Shown: piece after piece, positions 44,577 through 54,940 of the stretch
Position numbering within the stretch: position 1 is the first letter of the stretch
How the letters are laid out: every line of letters starts with the position of its first letter
Assembly (NCBI GenBank): GCA_963747315.1
Contig: CAVVEQ010000005.1
Location: 1-64,000, forward strand
Direction of reading: 5' to 3'
DNA length: 64,000 nucleotides
Source: CAVVEQ01 sp963747315
GTDB taxonomy: Bacteria > Chloroflexota > Anaerolineae > Anaerolineales > Anaerolineaceae
Translations under genes and position numbers: made by a program
The notes under the pieces: model-generated
The model's input: the letters and a program-made list of their open reading frames with translations, nothing else
Database searches by the model: none
What the model was told of the DNA's origin: nothing

Positions 44577-45929
44577 ATGAAAACTGCAATGGTAATCAGC
44601 CCTCACGCCGATGACGCTGCTGCTTTCTGCGGAGCCACGCTGGCAAAATTCGCCGATACCGGTTGGAATATCATCCTGGTGCGGGTAACGGATGATCGCA
44701 AGGATTCGGTCAAGCTTTCCATAGAAGAAACGATCAGCAAAAACACAGAGGAATTAAGAAAAGCGGCTGAAATCCTGGGTATTCGGCAAATCGTCGAGCT
44801 TGGTTTCGAGACCGATATGCTCGCTGATGTACCGCTCGGAAAAATCCGCGAGAGGATTGTGTACCTGTTCCGCAAATATCAACCTTATGCGGTTTTTTCG
44901 TTTGACCCGGACGGTCTTTATGAGAACAACCAGGACCACGTTCGCATTGCCCAGGCAGTAGATGAAGCTTTCTGGGTTTCCTGTTTCGATAAGCATTACC
45001 CGGAGCACTTTATGGAAGGATTGGAACCATTCTCCGTTTGCGAGCGGTGGTTCTTTGCCCGGGAATTGCCCAAGATCACCCATTTTGAGGAAATAGCAGG
45101 AACCATCGAAAAAAAGATCGATGCGGTGTGTGCCCATCGTGAAATGATGCGAAATACCATCAACCAGTACCAACTCCAGCTGAAGACCTGGGGAAAACAA
45201 GTGCCGTGGTTACAGGAATCGAAGGACGGCGATATGAAACCGTTGATCGGAATGTTTCTACAGGAACAAGCCAAGGCCCTGGCGGAGGCTGCTGGCTGGG
45301 ATACAGAGATTAAACTCGCTGAGGCATTCCGTCTGGAACGCTTCGGCGGGTTGGAACCCTTGTTCCAGATGATGGCAGAACCACTGGCAGGCGCTGAACC
45401 CGCACAAGAACGCGCCGAATTGGAGCAGGTCCCTTCGTCACCTCTCGATGATAAGCAGCAAGCGCACCTTATTCCGCAAGATATCAACGAGCGCATACGC
45501 ATCATGGGGCATCACCATCTCTGCGCAGGTGCTTTTGATGAACTTCTCAAGTTACCAGTATTCCAGTTGGGTTACGCATCTCTAGTGGAACACCTTAAAC
45601 CCAATCCCGATATGATCGTTGAAACCGTTTACGGTTACGGGCTGTTCTGCTATCACTGCGGATATTTCTCGCAGGAGGAAGGACGCTGCACCACTGGCTG
45701 GAAAAACAAAGTAGCCAAGGATGTGGCGGTGCTTGATCATCTGGGTCTCAAACACGGTAGTCAGACCAGGCTGGAAGACCTGCAAAAATTACTCGCTGAG
45801 AAGGTCACCCATGAAAAACTCGAGGAATTTTGCGGTCCCGGCGGTGAAGGCAAGTGCGAAATGTACGCACTGGGTGTCTGCCAGAAAAGTTACGCGAATC
45901 TTCGGCAACAGTATGGGATAGGATCGTAA
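44577..45929 (+). CDS. PIG-L deacetylase fused to a DUF1284-like Cys-rich domain
   Basis: 450 residues. N-terminal PIG-L/LmbE domain with the zinc motif PHADD (9-13) and a later NNQDHVRIA His; this family removes N-acetyl groups from amino sugars and related conjugates. The C-terminal part (about 315-440) has RIMGHHHLC and two Cys clusters (FCYHCGYFSQEEGRC and FCGP...KCEMYALGVC), consistent with the DUF1284 ferredoxin-like family and suited to binding a metal or cluster. ATG 44577 has GAGG 5 bases upstream. First of a three-gene + strand unit. Confidence 0.82.
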   Translation: MKTAMVISPHADDAAAFCGATLAKFADTGWNIILVRVTDDRKDSVKLSIEETISKNTEELRKAAEILGIRQIVELGFETDMLADVPLGKIRERIVYLFRKYQPYAVFSFDPDGLYENNQDHVRIAQAVDEAFWVSCFDKHYPEHFMEGLEPFSVCERWFFARELPKITHFEEIAGTIEKKIDAVCAHREMMRNTINQYQLQLKTWGKQVPWLQESKDGDMKPLIGMFLQEQAKALAEAAGWDTEIKLAEAFRLERFGGLEPLFQMMAEPLAGAEPAQERAELEQVPSSPLDDKQQAHLIPQDINERIRIMGHHHLCAGAFDELLKLPVFQLGYASLVEHLKPNPDMIVETVYGYGLFCYHCGYFSQEEGRCTTGWKNKVAKDVAVLDHLGLKHGSQTRLEDLQKLLAEKVTHEKLEEFCGPGGEGKCEMYALGVCQKSYANLRQQYGIGS

Positions 45930-45950
45930 TCTATTTTCGGGGAGGTAAGG

Positions 45951-47288
45951 ATGACCGCTGGTACTCAGGTAATCAATCAAAAGGAAAAAGGCAGACGGGC
46001 ACGCCTGCTCACCGCTCTTGGTTTTGGATATTTTATCGACTCAGCCGAGGATGTCGCCCTGCCGATGCTCTGGCCGGCAGTCCGTACTACCCTGGGGCTC
46101 ACCTATTCCCAACTCAGCTACATCGACAGCATCCGGGTGATCTTCCAGACCTTCAGCGGACCTTTTTGGGGAATGCTGGCAGACCGTTACAACCGTAAAT
46201 GGATCCTTGTCATCGGAACCGGGGTATGGGGAATATGGACCTCGCTCTGCGGTCTGGTCACGGATTATCACCAGCTCCTAATATTGCGGATTATCGCCTG
46301 TATAGGCCTCGGCTGCCTTTATCCAGCCGCCTTCTCGTTAATGGCGGATACGTTTGGTCCCAAGCACCGCGGGCGCGCCATGGGTACAGTCAGTGGAATC
46401 GGCATGTTCGGGATCGTAGTGGGTGCGCTAATATTTAGCGAAGTGATCGGCCTCTCAGATGAAGGCTGGCGCTATGCATTTATCGGCTTGGGGGTGATGA
46501 GCATTTTGAGTGGTCTGGTAATAGCCCTGTTGGTAAAAGAACCGGTGCGGGGTGCCGCCGAGCCTGAATTGGAGCAGGTGATCACAGAAGAAAGCGCGGC
46601 GCAATTTCGGTTTCAAATGGGCGGAGTGAAGGAAATCTTTAAAGTCAACACCGTGCTCGTTAATTTCCTTCAGGGGATTTTCATGCTCACCGCAATCAAC
46701 GCGCTGGCTACGTTCTACGTCACCTGGCTGGTGGATGACCGTGGATTCTCTGAATCCGATGCGCCACTCTTCTTTGGCATGTTGGTCATCTCGCTCGCCG
46801 CGGGAAATTTCGTTGGCGGGTCGGTTGGGGATTGGGCTTACCGTCGCTGGCCGAAATATGGCCGGGCTGTAATGTCACAGATCTCGATTGGCATCGCCCT
46901 CCCTGCGATGTACCTCCTCTTCACTCAGGCATATACCACCACCGCGATTGCAATTTGTTCGGTGATCATTGGATTCTTCCTAGATTGGACGCGGCGCGGC
47001 GCAATGCAGCCGATGGTGCAGAGCGCTGTTCGCCCGGAATTGCGCAGTACCGCCATGGCAATGACGGAATTTATTAATGGTGCCTTTGCTTCCATCGTCA
47101 TCATCATGTTCGGGCAATACGCCGACCAGTATGGGTTGAACCAAACCCTGCTCATCCTCTCCTGCGGATTCTGGTTCTTTGCCTTCCTGGTTACCCCACT
47201 CTATTACCTGGTTTTCCCCAAGGACTCCCAAAAGTTACAAAACCAAATGCAGGAGCGCAGGGAGATCATCATCGGCGAGGAAAAATAA
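45951..47288 (+). CDS. MFS transporter
   Basis: 445 residues with 12 predicted membrane segments and the MFS loop signature GMLADRYNRKW. The N-terminal 20 residues are basic and cytosolic. It lies 21 bases after the PIG-L fusion gene, with GGAGG before the ATG. Substrate unknown; a sugar or conjugate processed by the neighbours is plausible. Confidence 0.92.
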   Translation: MTAGTQVINQKEKGRRARLLTALGFGYFIDSAEDVALPMLWPAVRTTLGLTYSQLSYIDSIRVIFQTFSGPFWGMLADRYNRKWILVIGTGVWGIWTSLCGLVTDYHQLLILRIIACIGLGCLYPAAFSLMADTFGPKHRGRAMGTVSGIGMFGIVVGALIFSEVIGLSDEGWRYAFIGLGVMSILSGLVIALLVKEPVRGAAEPELEQVITEESAAQFRFQMGGVKEIFKVNTVLVNFLQGIFMLTAINALATFYVTWLVDDRGFSESDAPLFFGMLVISLAAGNFVGGSVGDWAYRRWPKYGRAVMSQISIGIALPAMYLLFTQAYTTTAIAICSVIIGFFLDWTRRGAMQPMVQSAVRPELRSTAMAMTEFINGAFASIVIIMFGQYADQYGLNQTLLILSCGFWFFAFLVTPLYYLVFPKDSQKLQNQMQERREIIIGEEK

Positions 47289-47350
47289 CCAGTTATATCT
47301 CAGAAAACCTGGCAGGATTTGTCAATTATTTTTCTTAAAAAGGAGTATGA

Positions 47351-48301
47351 ATGCGATTGATCCAGAATCTGCCTATAACCCATCTCACGCACCTGCGAGA
47401 TTGGGAGGAAAAGCGATCGGTCGCATTGGTAACCAGTGCGCCTGCCTGGAGAGCTGTTATAAAATCCCTTCACCTGCCGATCACCTGGCGAACAGAGGTG
47501 ACAGAGGCTACAACAGAAAACTGGGATGAAATTTCCGTTGGGTTGAAGGGTGAGGTGGTCTACTCAGTCGGAGGTGGTCTAACTGCCGACACGGCAAAGT
47601 ACTACGCTGCAAAAAACAATTTACCCCTGGTGGTCATACCCACCGCCCTTTCTGTGGATGCGTTCATCACCGCGGCATCCGGCATCCGCAAGGATGGCTG
47701 CGTTTATTACATCGACACCAAACCTCCCGAAAACCTAGTTCTTGATCTGGATGTGATCGCTGCTGCACCGGATTCGATTCGTGCTGCCGGGATCTCAGAT
47801 GTCATGTCCATCGCCACCGGCTCGTGGGACTGGAAATTCGCAGAGAGCCGCGGGAAGAATCCCACCGGGATGGAGTTTATTCCATGGGTATATGAATCCG
47901 CCCGCGTGATCCTGGAAGCAGTTCTCGATTGCGCGGAAGCTGCCGGCAGGTCAGATCGAGAAGGTTTGAAGACACTTTACGATTGTCTTGCCATGGAAGT
48001 TCAATTATGCAACCAAGTGGGGCATGCCCGACCGGAAGAGGGCACGGAGCATTATTTTGCGTATTGCGCGGAGAACCACCTGGGGCACGGATTACCGCAC
48101 GGTGACCTGGTTGGACCAGGGATCATCAATGCCGCCCGCTGGCAGGGGCAGGAAACCGGGAGGTTGGAAAAAGCATTGAGAGCCTGCCATATTCCCCTGG
48201 ACCGAATCTCACCCGAAATAATGGAACAAGTGCGGCTGGAGCTCCCCGTTTATTGCGCCAGGCATAATCTTCCTTACGCCATTGCTCACGAGCAGGAATG
48301 A
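47351..48301 (+). CDS. Glycerol-1-phosphate dehydrogenase-like (Fe-ADH superfamily) enzyme
   Basis: 316 residues. Dinucleotide segment SVGGGLTADTAKYYA, then metal-site candidates Asp in GISDVMS, His in EGTEHYFAY and His in HGDLV. Most like the AraM/EgsA branch of iron-containing alcohol dehydrogenases. It reduces or oxidises a phosphorylated polyol or ketose; with this neighbourhood a sugar role is more likely than lipid synthesis (inference). GGAG lies 7 bases before the ATG. Confidence 0.85.
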   Translation: MRLIQNLPITHLTHLRDWEEKRSVALVTSAPAWRAVIKSLHLPITWRTEVTEATTENWDEISVGLKGEVVYSVGGGLTADTAKYYAAKNNLPLVVIPTALSVDAFITAASGIRKDGCVYYIDTKPPENLVLDLDVIAAAPDSIRAAGISDVMSIATGSWDWKFAESRGKNPTGMEFIPWVYESARVILEAVLDCAEAAGRSDREGLKTLYDCLAMEVQLCNQVGHARPEEGTEHYFAYCAENHLGHGLPHGDLVGPGIINAARWQGQETGRLEKALRACHIPLDRISPEIMEQVRLELPVYCARHNLPYAIAHEQE

Positions 48302-48318
48302 TCTGCTTATAAAATACA

Positions 48319-48340
48319 AAAGGCGCCTCACGGCACCTTT
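48319..48340. terminator. Bidirectional terminator
   Basis: AAAGGCGCC (48319-48327) and GGCACCTTT (48332-48340) around TCAC, followed by T's on the + strand and, on the minus strand, by TTTTGTATTTTAT. It ends both the PIG-L unit and the large minus-strand ABC operon. Confidence 0.85.
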
Positions 48341-48349
48341 TTTTAATTA

Positions 48350-49498
48350 CTATTGAACTTTTACCCACCGCTTTTCGGCAGCAGATTTCTTTATCGCGTC
48401 ACACAGGACCATTTCGTGGTGACCATCCTCAAACGTAGCAAATTGCCCGGTTTCCGGCATTTTCCCGGTCTCGATGGCTTTATAGAATTGACGAAAAACC
48501 TGCAGGAAGGTATCCGGGTAACCTTCCGCATGACCGCCGGGAAACCCTGTGAGAGCGCGCACTTCGGGATGGAAGAGCGATGGATCCTTGGGGAGCAGTT
48601 CGTTCGGCCGGTCGCGGTGGCCGATCCACATCTCGTTCGGGTTCTCCTGCTCCCAGTGCATCGCGGTTTTTGAGCCGCTGATCTCGAACCAGAAGAAATT
48701 CTTGCGCCCGGCGGTCACCTGCGAAAGTGTGACGGTGCCTAACGCGCCGTTATCAAAACGGAAGATGATGACGGCAGCATCCTCTGTCTTGATCGGTACT
48801 TCATTGGTGGAAATGTTTTGGTCGATCTTTCCCGCATAGGTTTCCACCTCGCCGGATGGTTTTAGACGGGTTTTATGGGCGATCGAAAATTCCGCAAATA
48901 CCTCAGTCACCTTCATTCCCGTCAGGTAGGTGATCATATCCATCCAGTGCGTGCCGATATCAGCAACTGCGCGCAGATCACCCCCCTGCTCCGGTTCCAG
49001 GCGCCAGTTCCAATCGGTTTTTAAGAAGAGCCAATCCTGCAGGTAAGCCCCGTGAACCAGGTAGGGAGTCCCCAAATCGCCATCCTTGATCCTTGCCCGG
49101 GCTTCCTGGCAGACTGGATAAAAACGCAGATTGTAATTGACGGCGGTGAAAAGCCCTTTCTCCTTAGCCAACTTTGCCAGTTCTGCAGATTCCACACTGG
49201 TCATTGCCAGTGGTTTTTCACACAAAACGTGTTTACCGTTTTCAAGCGCTTTTTTCGCCTGGCTATAGTGCAGGTTGTTCGGAGTGCAGAGGTGGAGTGC
49301 TTTAACTTCAGGATCGGATACCGCCTCATCAAAGTCGCGGTACCATTTAGGGATCGTAAGTTCAGCAGCTGCTTTTTTCGCTTCGTCCGGGGTGATCCCT
49401 GCCACACCGTACACTTCCACACCCAGCCTGCGCAGGGATTGGATATGGGTGCGGCCCATAAAGCCCAAGCCGATTACGGCCACTTTCGGGTTTGTCAT
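48350..49498 (-). CDS. Gfo/Idh/MocA oxidoreductase (paralogue B)
   Basis: 382 residues. VAVIGLGFMGRTHIQSL Rossmann motif, CEKPLAMT, and a C-terminal domain with a typical ADIGTHWMDMITYL segment. More distant from the paralogues at 42961 and 59047. Last gene of the minus-strand ABC/isomerase operon. Confidence 0.94.
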   Translation of the reverse strand: MTNPKVAVIGLGFMGRTHIQSLRRLGVEVYGVAGITPDEAKKAAAELTIPKWYRDFDEAVSDPEVKALHLCTPNNLHYSQAKKALENGKHVLCEKPLAMTSVESAELAKLAKEKGLFTAVNYNLRFYPVCQEARARIKDGDLGTPYLVHGAYLQDWLFLKTDWNWRLEPEQGGDLRAVADIGTHWMDMITYLTGMKVTEVFAEFSIAHKTRLKPSGEVETYAGKIDQNISTNEVPIKTEDAAVIIFRFDNGALGTVTLSQVTAGRKNFFWFEISGSKTAMHWEQENPNEMWIGHRDRPNELLPKDPSLFHPEVRALTGFPGGHAEGYPDTFLQVFRQFYKAIETGKMPETGQFATFEDGHHEMVLCDAIKKSAAEKRWVKVQ

Positions 49499-49542
49499 CT
49501 TGCCTCCTGATTAATAATAGATAATTGCTGGTTGTATTGAAT

Positions 49543-49600
49543 GAAACCCGGCTTTTCAGGTTCGCTGAAGTTGTGTTGCTGCAGGAAAAGCCGGGGTTTC
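49543..49600. repeat. Long inverted repeat between isomerase and Gfo/Idh B
   Basis: GAAACCCGGCTTTTC (49543-49557) and GAAAAGCCGGGGTTTC (49585-49600) are complementary apart from one bulged base, with a 27-base spacer. It sits in the only sizeable gap of the operon; likely mRNA processing or partial termination. Confidence 0.65.
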
Positions 49601-49621
49601 AACATTTGGATGACCCGAAAG

Positions 49622-50449
49622 TTAGATCAGTTTGCTCAGGTATTCAAAACTGCGGATAGCATCCGGGACGGTGCCGCATTCCACGCTGAAGACGATGTCG
49701 TTGGGGCATTTCTTGACCATCTCGATCACCCGCTTCCAGTCCACAACGCCGTCGCCGCAAGCGCAGCCCACGGGAGTGCCGGTTACCTTGCCGCGTTCGG
49801 CACCGCTTTGCTGCATGGAAATATCCTTGGCGTGCAGGTGGACGAGGCGATCAACCACGTGACCCAGCCATTCGTATGTATCATCCGTGCCGGCCAGGAA
49901 GGAGTTGCCAGTGTCGTAATTTATGCCGATTGAAGGGGATTTCACCAGGTCGTAGATGCTATCCAATCCCTTGAGGGATTTGCTGTACTGCTGGTGCGGC
50001 TCCAGACCGATCTTGATTCCATATCGCTCGGCAACCAGAGAGGCTTCCTTAAGTGTGTAGGTCATCAGGGTGTAATCCATCTCCTTGGTGGTCCACTCGG
50101 GCTTGGGGCCTTCATCGGTGTTGATGACCGGTGCACCTGCATCGGACGCCCAACGGACAGCCTGCTTGAGGTATTCCACGCTGATCTCGGGTTTACAGAG
50201 AGGGGTATGCGATGACAGACCGGAGAGTTTGATTTTGTTTTTATCGCACAGGTCCTTCACCCAGCGTGGGTCGTCATACATCGACACGCTGTGAAAATAG
50301 CGGGCTTCACTGAGCAGCTCGCGACCCAGGTGAACCATCGGCTCGATATACTCGTAACCGATCTCTGCAGCCTTGGCAACACCCCACGCGAATGGTTTAT
50401 CATGGTGTCTGACGAACTCCATGTTCACGCCCAATAAGATCTTTCCCAT
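49622..50449 (-). CDS. Sugar phosphate isomerase/epimerase (AP_endonuc_2 TIM barrel)
   Basis: 275 residues. Metal-site candidates Glu in IGLEPHQQY, Asp in INYDTGNSFLAG, His in HLHAKD, Glu in FSVECGT. Sister to the next gene upstream (50479). An unusual Cys pair (VGCACGDGVVDW) follows the HAKD strand. Strong AGGAGA ribosome site. Confidence 0.92.
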   Translation of the reverse strand: MGKILLGVNMEFVRHHDKPFAWGVAKAAEIGYEYIEPMVHLGRELLSEARYFHSVSMYDDPRWVKDLCDKNKIKLSGLSSHTPLCKPEISVEYLKQAVRWASDAGAPVINTDEGPKPEWTTKEMDYTLMTYTLKEASLVAERYGIKIGLEPHQQYSKSLKGLDSIYDLVKSPSIGINYDTGNSFLAGTDDTYEWLGHVVDRLVHLHAKDISMQQSGAERGKVTGTPVGCACGDGVVDWKRVIEMVKKCPNDIVFSVECGTVPDAIRSFEYLSKLI

Positions 50450-50478
50450 TTCATTCTCCTGTTATGAAGATAAGCTTT

Positions 50479-51354
50479 CTATCTGGCTGCCATGCGTTTG
50501 TTTGCATCGGCAACCAGCTCGCGGACAAAGGCAAGGCTTTTTTCGATCATCGGTCCGCCCTGGCCTTCGCATTCCAGGCTGATCACACCGTTGTAGTTGA
50601 TATCCACCAGGATATCAAAACATTTCTTGATGTTTTCGACATTCACGCCGTCACCTATCGCGCACTGGCTGACCGCGATACCGGTCAGTTCCCCGCGCAG
50701 AGAAGCCGCGAGTGTATCGCTCACATCCTTCACGTGCACGTGGCTGACCTTATTCTTGAACTTATTCAAGAAAGCCACCGGATCCTGCCCGGCAATAAAT
50801 GTGTTGCCTGTATCCATGTTCATGCGCAGGTAGGGGCTATCCACAAATGCAAGCATTTTTTCCATGAACTCGGGTTTCGTTGTGTAGAAACCGTGAGGTT
50901 CGATATCTATGATCATCTGGTAACGTTCGGCAACTTCCATGATCTGCCCGTAAGCTCGCTTCATCATGTCAAGCGCCTGGTCGTGGGTCATTCCCTTTGG
51001 AGCGAAACGGTCGTCGGTTGTGTCAATGTGATCGCAACCCGCGAGGTACGCCCAGCGGATGGTGCGCAGGGTGTACTCCACACCCAGTGAGGCACCTTCC
51101 GGTAGCGACATCGGGAAGGCAGCATCGATCTGGGAGAATTTCACCCCGTATTTCGCGGCCTTCTCCTGCCACATTTTGGGGTCTTCCCAGCTGGCCACGT
51201 GCGGCTGGTAACCCAGTCCGTGGATCCAGCTGACCCCATCGATCATTCCGCACTCGATCCAGTGGACGTCATTTTTCTGTGCCCACTGGAGGGCTTGCTC
51301 AAAACTCCAGTAACTGCTGTTGAAAGCGTCTGTATGAAAACCAATCTCGATCAT
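50479..51354 (-). CDS. Sugar phosphate isomerase/epimerase (AP_endonuc_2 TIM barrel)
   Basis: 291 residues with the same metal-site pattern (IDIEPHGFY, MNMDTGNTFIAGQ, HVHVKD, ISLECEG). Clearly a paralogue of 49622, suggesting the two act in sequence or as a heteromer. Follows the solute-binding gene after about 90 bases. Confidence 0.92.
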   Translation of the reverse strand: MIEIGFHTDAFNSSYWSFEQALQWAQKNDVHWIECGMIDGVSWIHGLGYQPHVASWEDPKMWQEKAAKYGVKFSQIDAAFPMSLPEGASLGVEYTLRTIRWAYLAGCDHIDTTDDRFAPKGMTHDQALDMMKRAYGQIMEVAERYQMIIDIEPHGFYTTKPEFMEKMLAFVDSPYLRMNMDTGNTFIAGQDPVAFLNKFKNKVSHVHVKDVSDTLAASLRGELTGIAVSQCAIGDGVNVENIKKCFDILVDINYNGVISLECEGQGGPMIEKSLAFVRELVADANKRMAAR

Positions 51355-51446
51355 GGATATCGAACTCCTTTCATGGGATTGTTGCTTAAGAAAATGAGCC
51401 CGCCCGGTTAACCGAGCGGGCTCATTTGGACTAACTCTAGCTCAAA

Positions 51447-52722
51447 TTACTCAACAACGTCCTGATACTTGGTTGTATCGAGGGCTTGCCAGGCATCTGG
51501 CCAGTTGGGCAGGTCTTCCGCGCTGCTCATAACATAGTACAGCGGGGGCATGCCGGTACCGATGAAGTTCTTGAGTGTTTCAGCGGTAACATCCGGCTGG
51601 GGCAGAACCCAGTTGTGCTGGACAGCTTTCCCCTGGAGGAAATTGACGGCTGCCAGAACAGCGGTGCGCCACTGGAAGGTCGGGAAGGTGGGAGCAAGAC
51701 CGTTGATGTCGTTGGCTGCCCAGTATTCCAGGAAGTCCTGCTGATCCTCACCGATCATGACTTTCGGGTAGGGGGCACCGGCATCTTTGAAGGCTTCGAG
51801 GATGGTCACAGCGGTACCGCCAGCGTCCATCCAGACTGCATCGATGGTGCCATATTTGGCCAGGTAGTCAGAGACAACGGTGCTGGCTTTGAAGGAATCG
51901 TAGGCAACGAATTCGACACCGATGACGTTGATCTGGGGATTCTCTTCAAAGATCTTGCGGGCTGCGCCCCAGCGCTGTTCGAGGACATCCACACCCGGGA
52001 GGATGCGGAAGGCAAGCACGTTACCACCCTCGGGACCAAGGTCTTTCACGACTTTCTCAGCACCGGAAATACCGAAGGCGTAACCACCGATCGGGCGTCT
52101 GGAGACAACCGGGCAGTCAGTCTGGGCATAGCGGTCAAACTGAATAACCGGCATCACCTCGCAGGCTTTTTCCACGATGGGGGTCAAGGCTTCGGAGGTG
52201 TTGGAGGCAACGATGAGGATGTCGCATTTTCCGGGGGTGTTGATGATATCCTGGATGTCGGCGATCTGCTTGGCATCGTCACCGGCGGCATCGAGGTGAA
52301 TAGAAGTTCTTGACGAGACCAGCGCCGCGAAGCTTCTCACCTGCTCGCGCATGGTCACGTACCCGGTCACACGCCAGGGATTGTTGACGCCAGCGTTGGA
52401 GAAGCAGATATTGTAGGGGGGTTCCTTGCCGGCGAAGCTGGCATACTGCGGGTACTTGCTGATGTCGGTGGGGTTGTCGACCAGATACTGCAGGTAGATC
52501 GGGTCATTCGGATTGATCCGGTTTTGCACCTCATCAATTCCTGTCGACTGCTCATAGTCCGCATCATTAAAGAATTGAGCCGCAACCTTCGCAGATTCCA
52601 TCTGAAGACCGGGATTGGTACGCTGCGGGGGCTTCTGTTGCTGCAGCTGCGGGAGCGCATGCCGCGAGGATCATGGAGATCCCAACCAGAAGCGCGAATA
52701 CAACAAAAATACTCTTTTTCAT
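51447..52722 (-). CDS. Sugar ABC transporter substrate-binding lipoprotein (frameshifted)
   Basis: Start at 52722 gives a signal peptide with lipobox LAAC (Cys22) and an Ala-rich linker; the frame then breaks near 52610-52630 and continues as QMESAKVAAQFFNDADYEQ to 51447. The mature domain is a periplasmic-binding type 4 fold (ribose/xylose class) with an unusual 60-residue lead-in before the first strand (YNICFSNAGVNNPWR). About 424 codons with one indel. Confidence 0.8.
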
Positions 52723-52886
52723 TTGTTTTCTCCTCCAATGTGAGAAATGTTTGGATTTTGAAACACGTTCTGAACAAACCACTTACACCAACCTGAGTTT
52801 ATTTATCACACCACCTCCTTTTCTTATTTTCTACAGCCGGGTAATATGTCCTGATCATCATAACAGGAAGATACGATTTTCGGTGA

Positions 52887-53900
52887 TTATCGCTTTTTTG
52901 CAGTGCTGATTGCAGAGTACGCCACCACTCCAATAATGATCAAACCCTGGACTGCGTCGGTATACGGCTTGGGTAAGCCAAGCTGGTTCATCAGATTAAC
53001 GATCGCCTGCATGGCAAAAGCGCCAAAGATCACGTTGATCACGTTGGCTTTCCCTCCGCCGAGCAGAACACCGCCGATCACACAGGCAGCGATCGCATTC
53101 AGTTCCATCCCTTCTCCAACCTGGTGACATTCACACCACCGGTCCCGGCAATCATGATCCCCCCAAGCACGGCAAACACACTGCAGACAACAAAGGTCAT
53201 CATGCGGACGAGTTTATGCTTTACGCCAGAGAGCCCGGCAGCGCGCATGTTATCTCCGATGGCGAGGATCTGCCGGCCGAAATTAGTTCGATGGAAATAC
53301 AATGTAAGCTATCACAGATAAAACGATAAGGATAAGGAATGCGTAAGGGATTCTACCAAAAATTGGTACATCCTGGATGAAGTTTCGACCGAACATTCGA
53401 AAGTTATCCGTCAGGTATCCTTTGGGAGCACCACCCACGTAATACAAGGCTCCACCGCGGACGATCATCATCATCCCAAGGGTCGTGATGAAGGAGGGTA
53501 CTTTCAAAAAACTTACAATGAATCCATTGGTGAGCCCGACCAGGTACGCCAAAGGCGAGAAGGATGAGGATATTCGGGAGGGCGTTGGCCGGGTCGTTCG
53601 CCAGGAATTTCGAGGACGCGATCACGCAAAATGTTACGATCGCGCCGATGGATAGGTCAAAACCACCCATCGCCAGGACGAACATTTGACCAATCGCCAG
53701 CACCGCCAAAGGGGATGCCGGGCGCAGGTAGGTCATGATGCCGTTCATCGTCTGGTAACCCTATTGGATTTAGAAAACCCAGGCGTGAGGAAAATCACCA
53801 GGAAAATGGGGTATACAGGAGGAACCTTTCTAATCCAGGCCCACAGTTTCACCAGGAAATTTGGTGTGGATTTTTCGGATGTAACGGTAGATGCAGTCAT
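52887..53900 (-). pseudogene. Ribose-type ABC permease 1, fragmented
   Basis: Pieces of one RbsC-like permease lie in different frames: start MTASTVTSEKSTPN... at 53900, LAIGQMFVLAMGGFDLSIGAIV, SFLKVPSFITTLGMMMIVRGG, NFGRQILAIGDNMRAAGLSGV, and the end AACVIGGVLLGGGKANV...STAKKR. Breaks fall near 53750, 53550, 53290 and 53105. The pieces are individually well conserved. Confidence 0.8.
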
Positions 53901-53913
53901 TCGATCCAACTCC

Positions 53914-54912
53914 TTAAGCCGCTTCTTTTTTCGAGCGGATTGTGTAGCTTGCCACCGCAAGGATAATGATCACTCCCTGCAGAATATTCTTCATGTAGGG
54001 ATTCACGCCAACTGGTTGAAGGCGGTTGCAAGCACACCAAAGATCAACACGCCAGCCAGAGTTCCCCATACTCCACCTTTTCCACCGGAGAGAGCGGTGC
54101 CGCCAATCACCGCAGTCGCGATGGAGTTCAAATCATACACGCCATTCGGACCCACCCAGGGAGCGCCGGAACGCATCAGGCTTACCAGGAAGATACCCGA
54201 AAGGACTGCGGTAACGCTGCATAGAACGTGCGCTCCGATGAGGACCCTATCGGTACGCACACCGGAAAGACGGGCGACCTCCGAGTTACCGCCAACGCCA
54301 TATAGGTGAGCTCCAAATTTGGTTCTTGCCAGGATGAACCAGCCAATTGTTACTACCAGCAACAAGATGATGTATCGAAACCGGGATTGGACCGAGCGTT
54401 GCCATACCCGAACCATTCGAACGCCTGCGGAACGCTACCGGTATAGTTCGAAAAGGTGGCGTTGATAATCCCTTTTACAATCAGGCTCACTCCTAGGGTG
54501 GCGATAAAGGGATTCACTTTAGTTTGGTGATGATCAAGCCATTCGCAATCCGATCACAATCGCCGATGACAAAAACACCGAGCAAGAGCAACCGGTACAT
54601 TTGAGTTATTTCCCTGCATGATATAGGAAGACATCACTGCGGTGATGCTGATCGTGTAAGCCACAGAAAGGTCGATGGAAGCGCCGATCAATACGAGGGT
54701 TTGACCGACGGCCACAATACCGAATGCGACCGATCGGACGATGATGTTCAACATGATCGTTCGGGTTGGTGAACATTTGTCCGTCGGAATAGATACCTGG
54801 TCCAGTACACCGGTAACAGGAAAACTACGATCAGGAAAAAATATACCGGAGGTATCATTGGATGACTGGCCATTCTTTTAAACCAGTTTTCGGAAGCTGT
54901 TGTGGTCGTCAT
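53914..54912 (-). pseudogene. Ribose-type ABC permease 2, fragmented
   Basis: Starts at 54912 (MTTTTASENWFKRMASHP), continues in other frames with VAVGQTLVLIGASIDLSVAY, then TKFGAHLYGVGGNSEVARLSGV and ATAVIGGTALSGGKGGVWGTL, and ends SYTIRSKKEAA at 53914. Breaks lie near 54755, 54500-54555, 54420 and 54010. It would pair with permease 1 as a heterodimer. Confidence 0.78.
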
Positions 54913-54940
54913 GTTATTCCTTTCCCGCCTGCAGTGTTCT

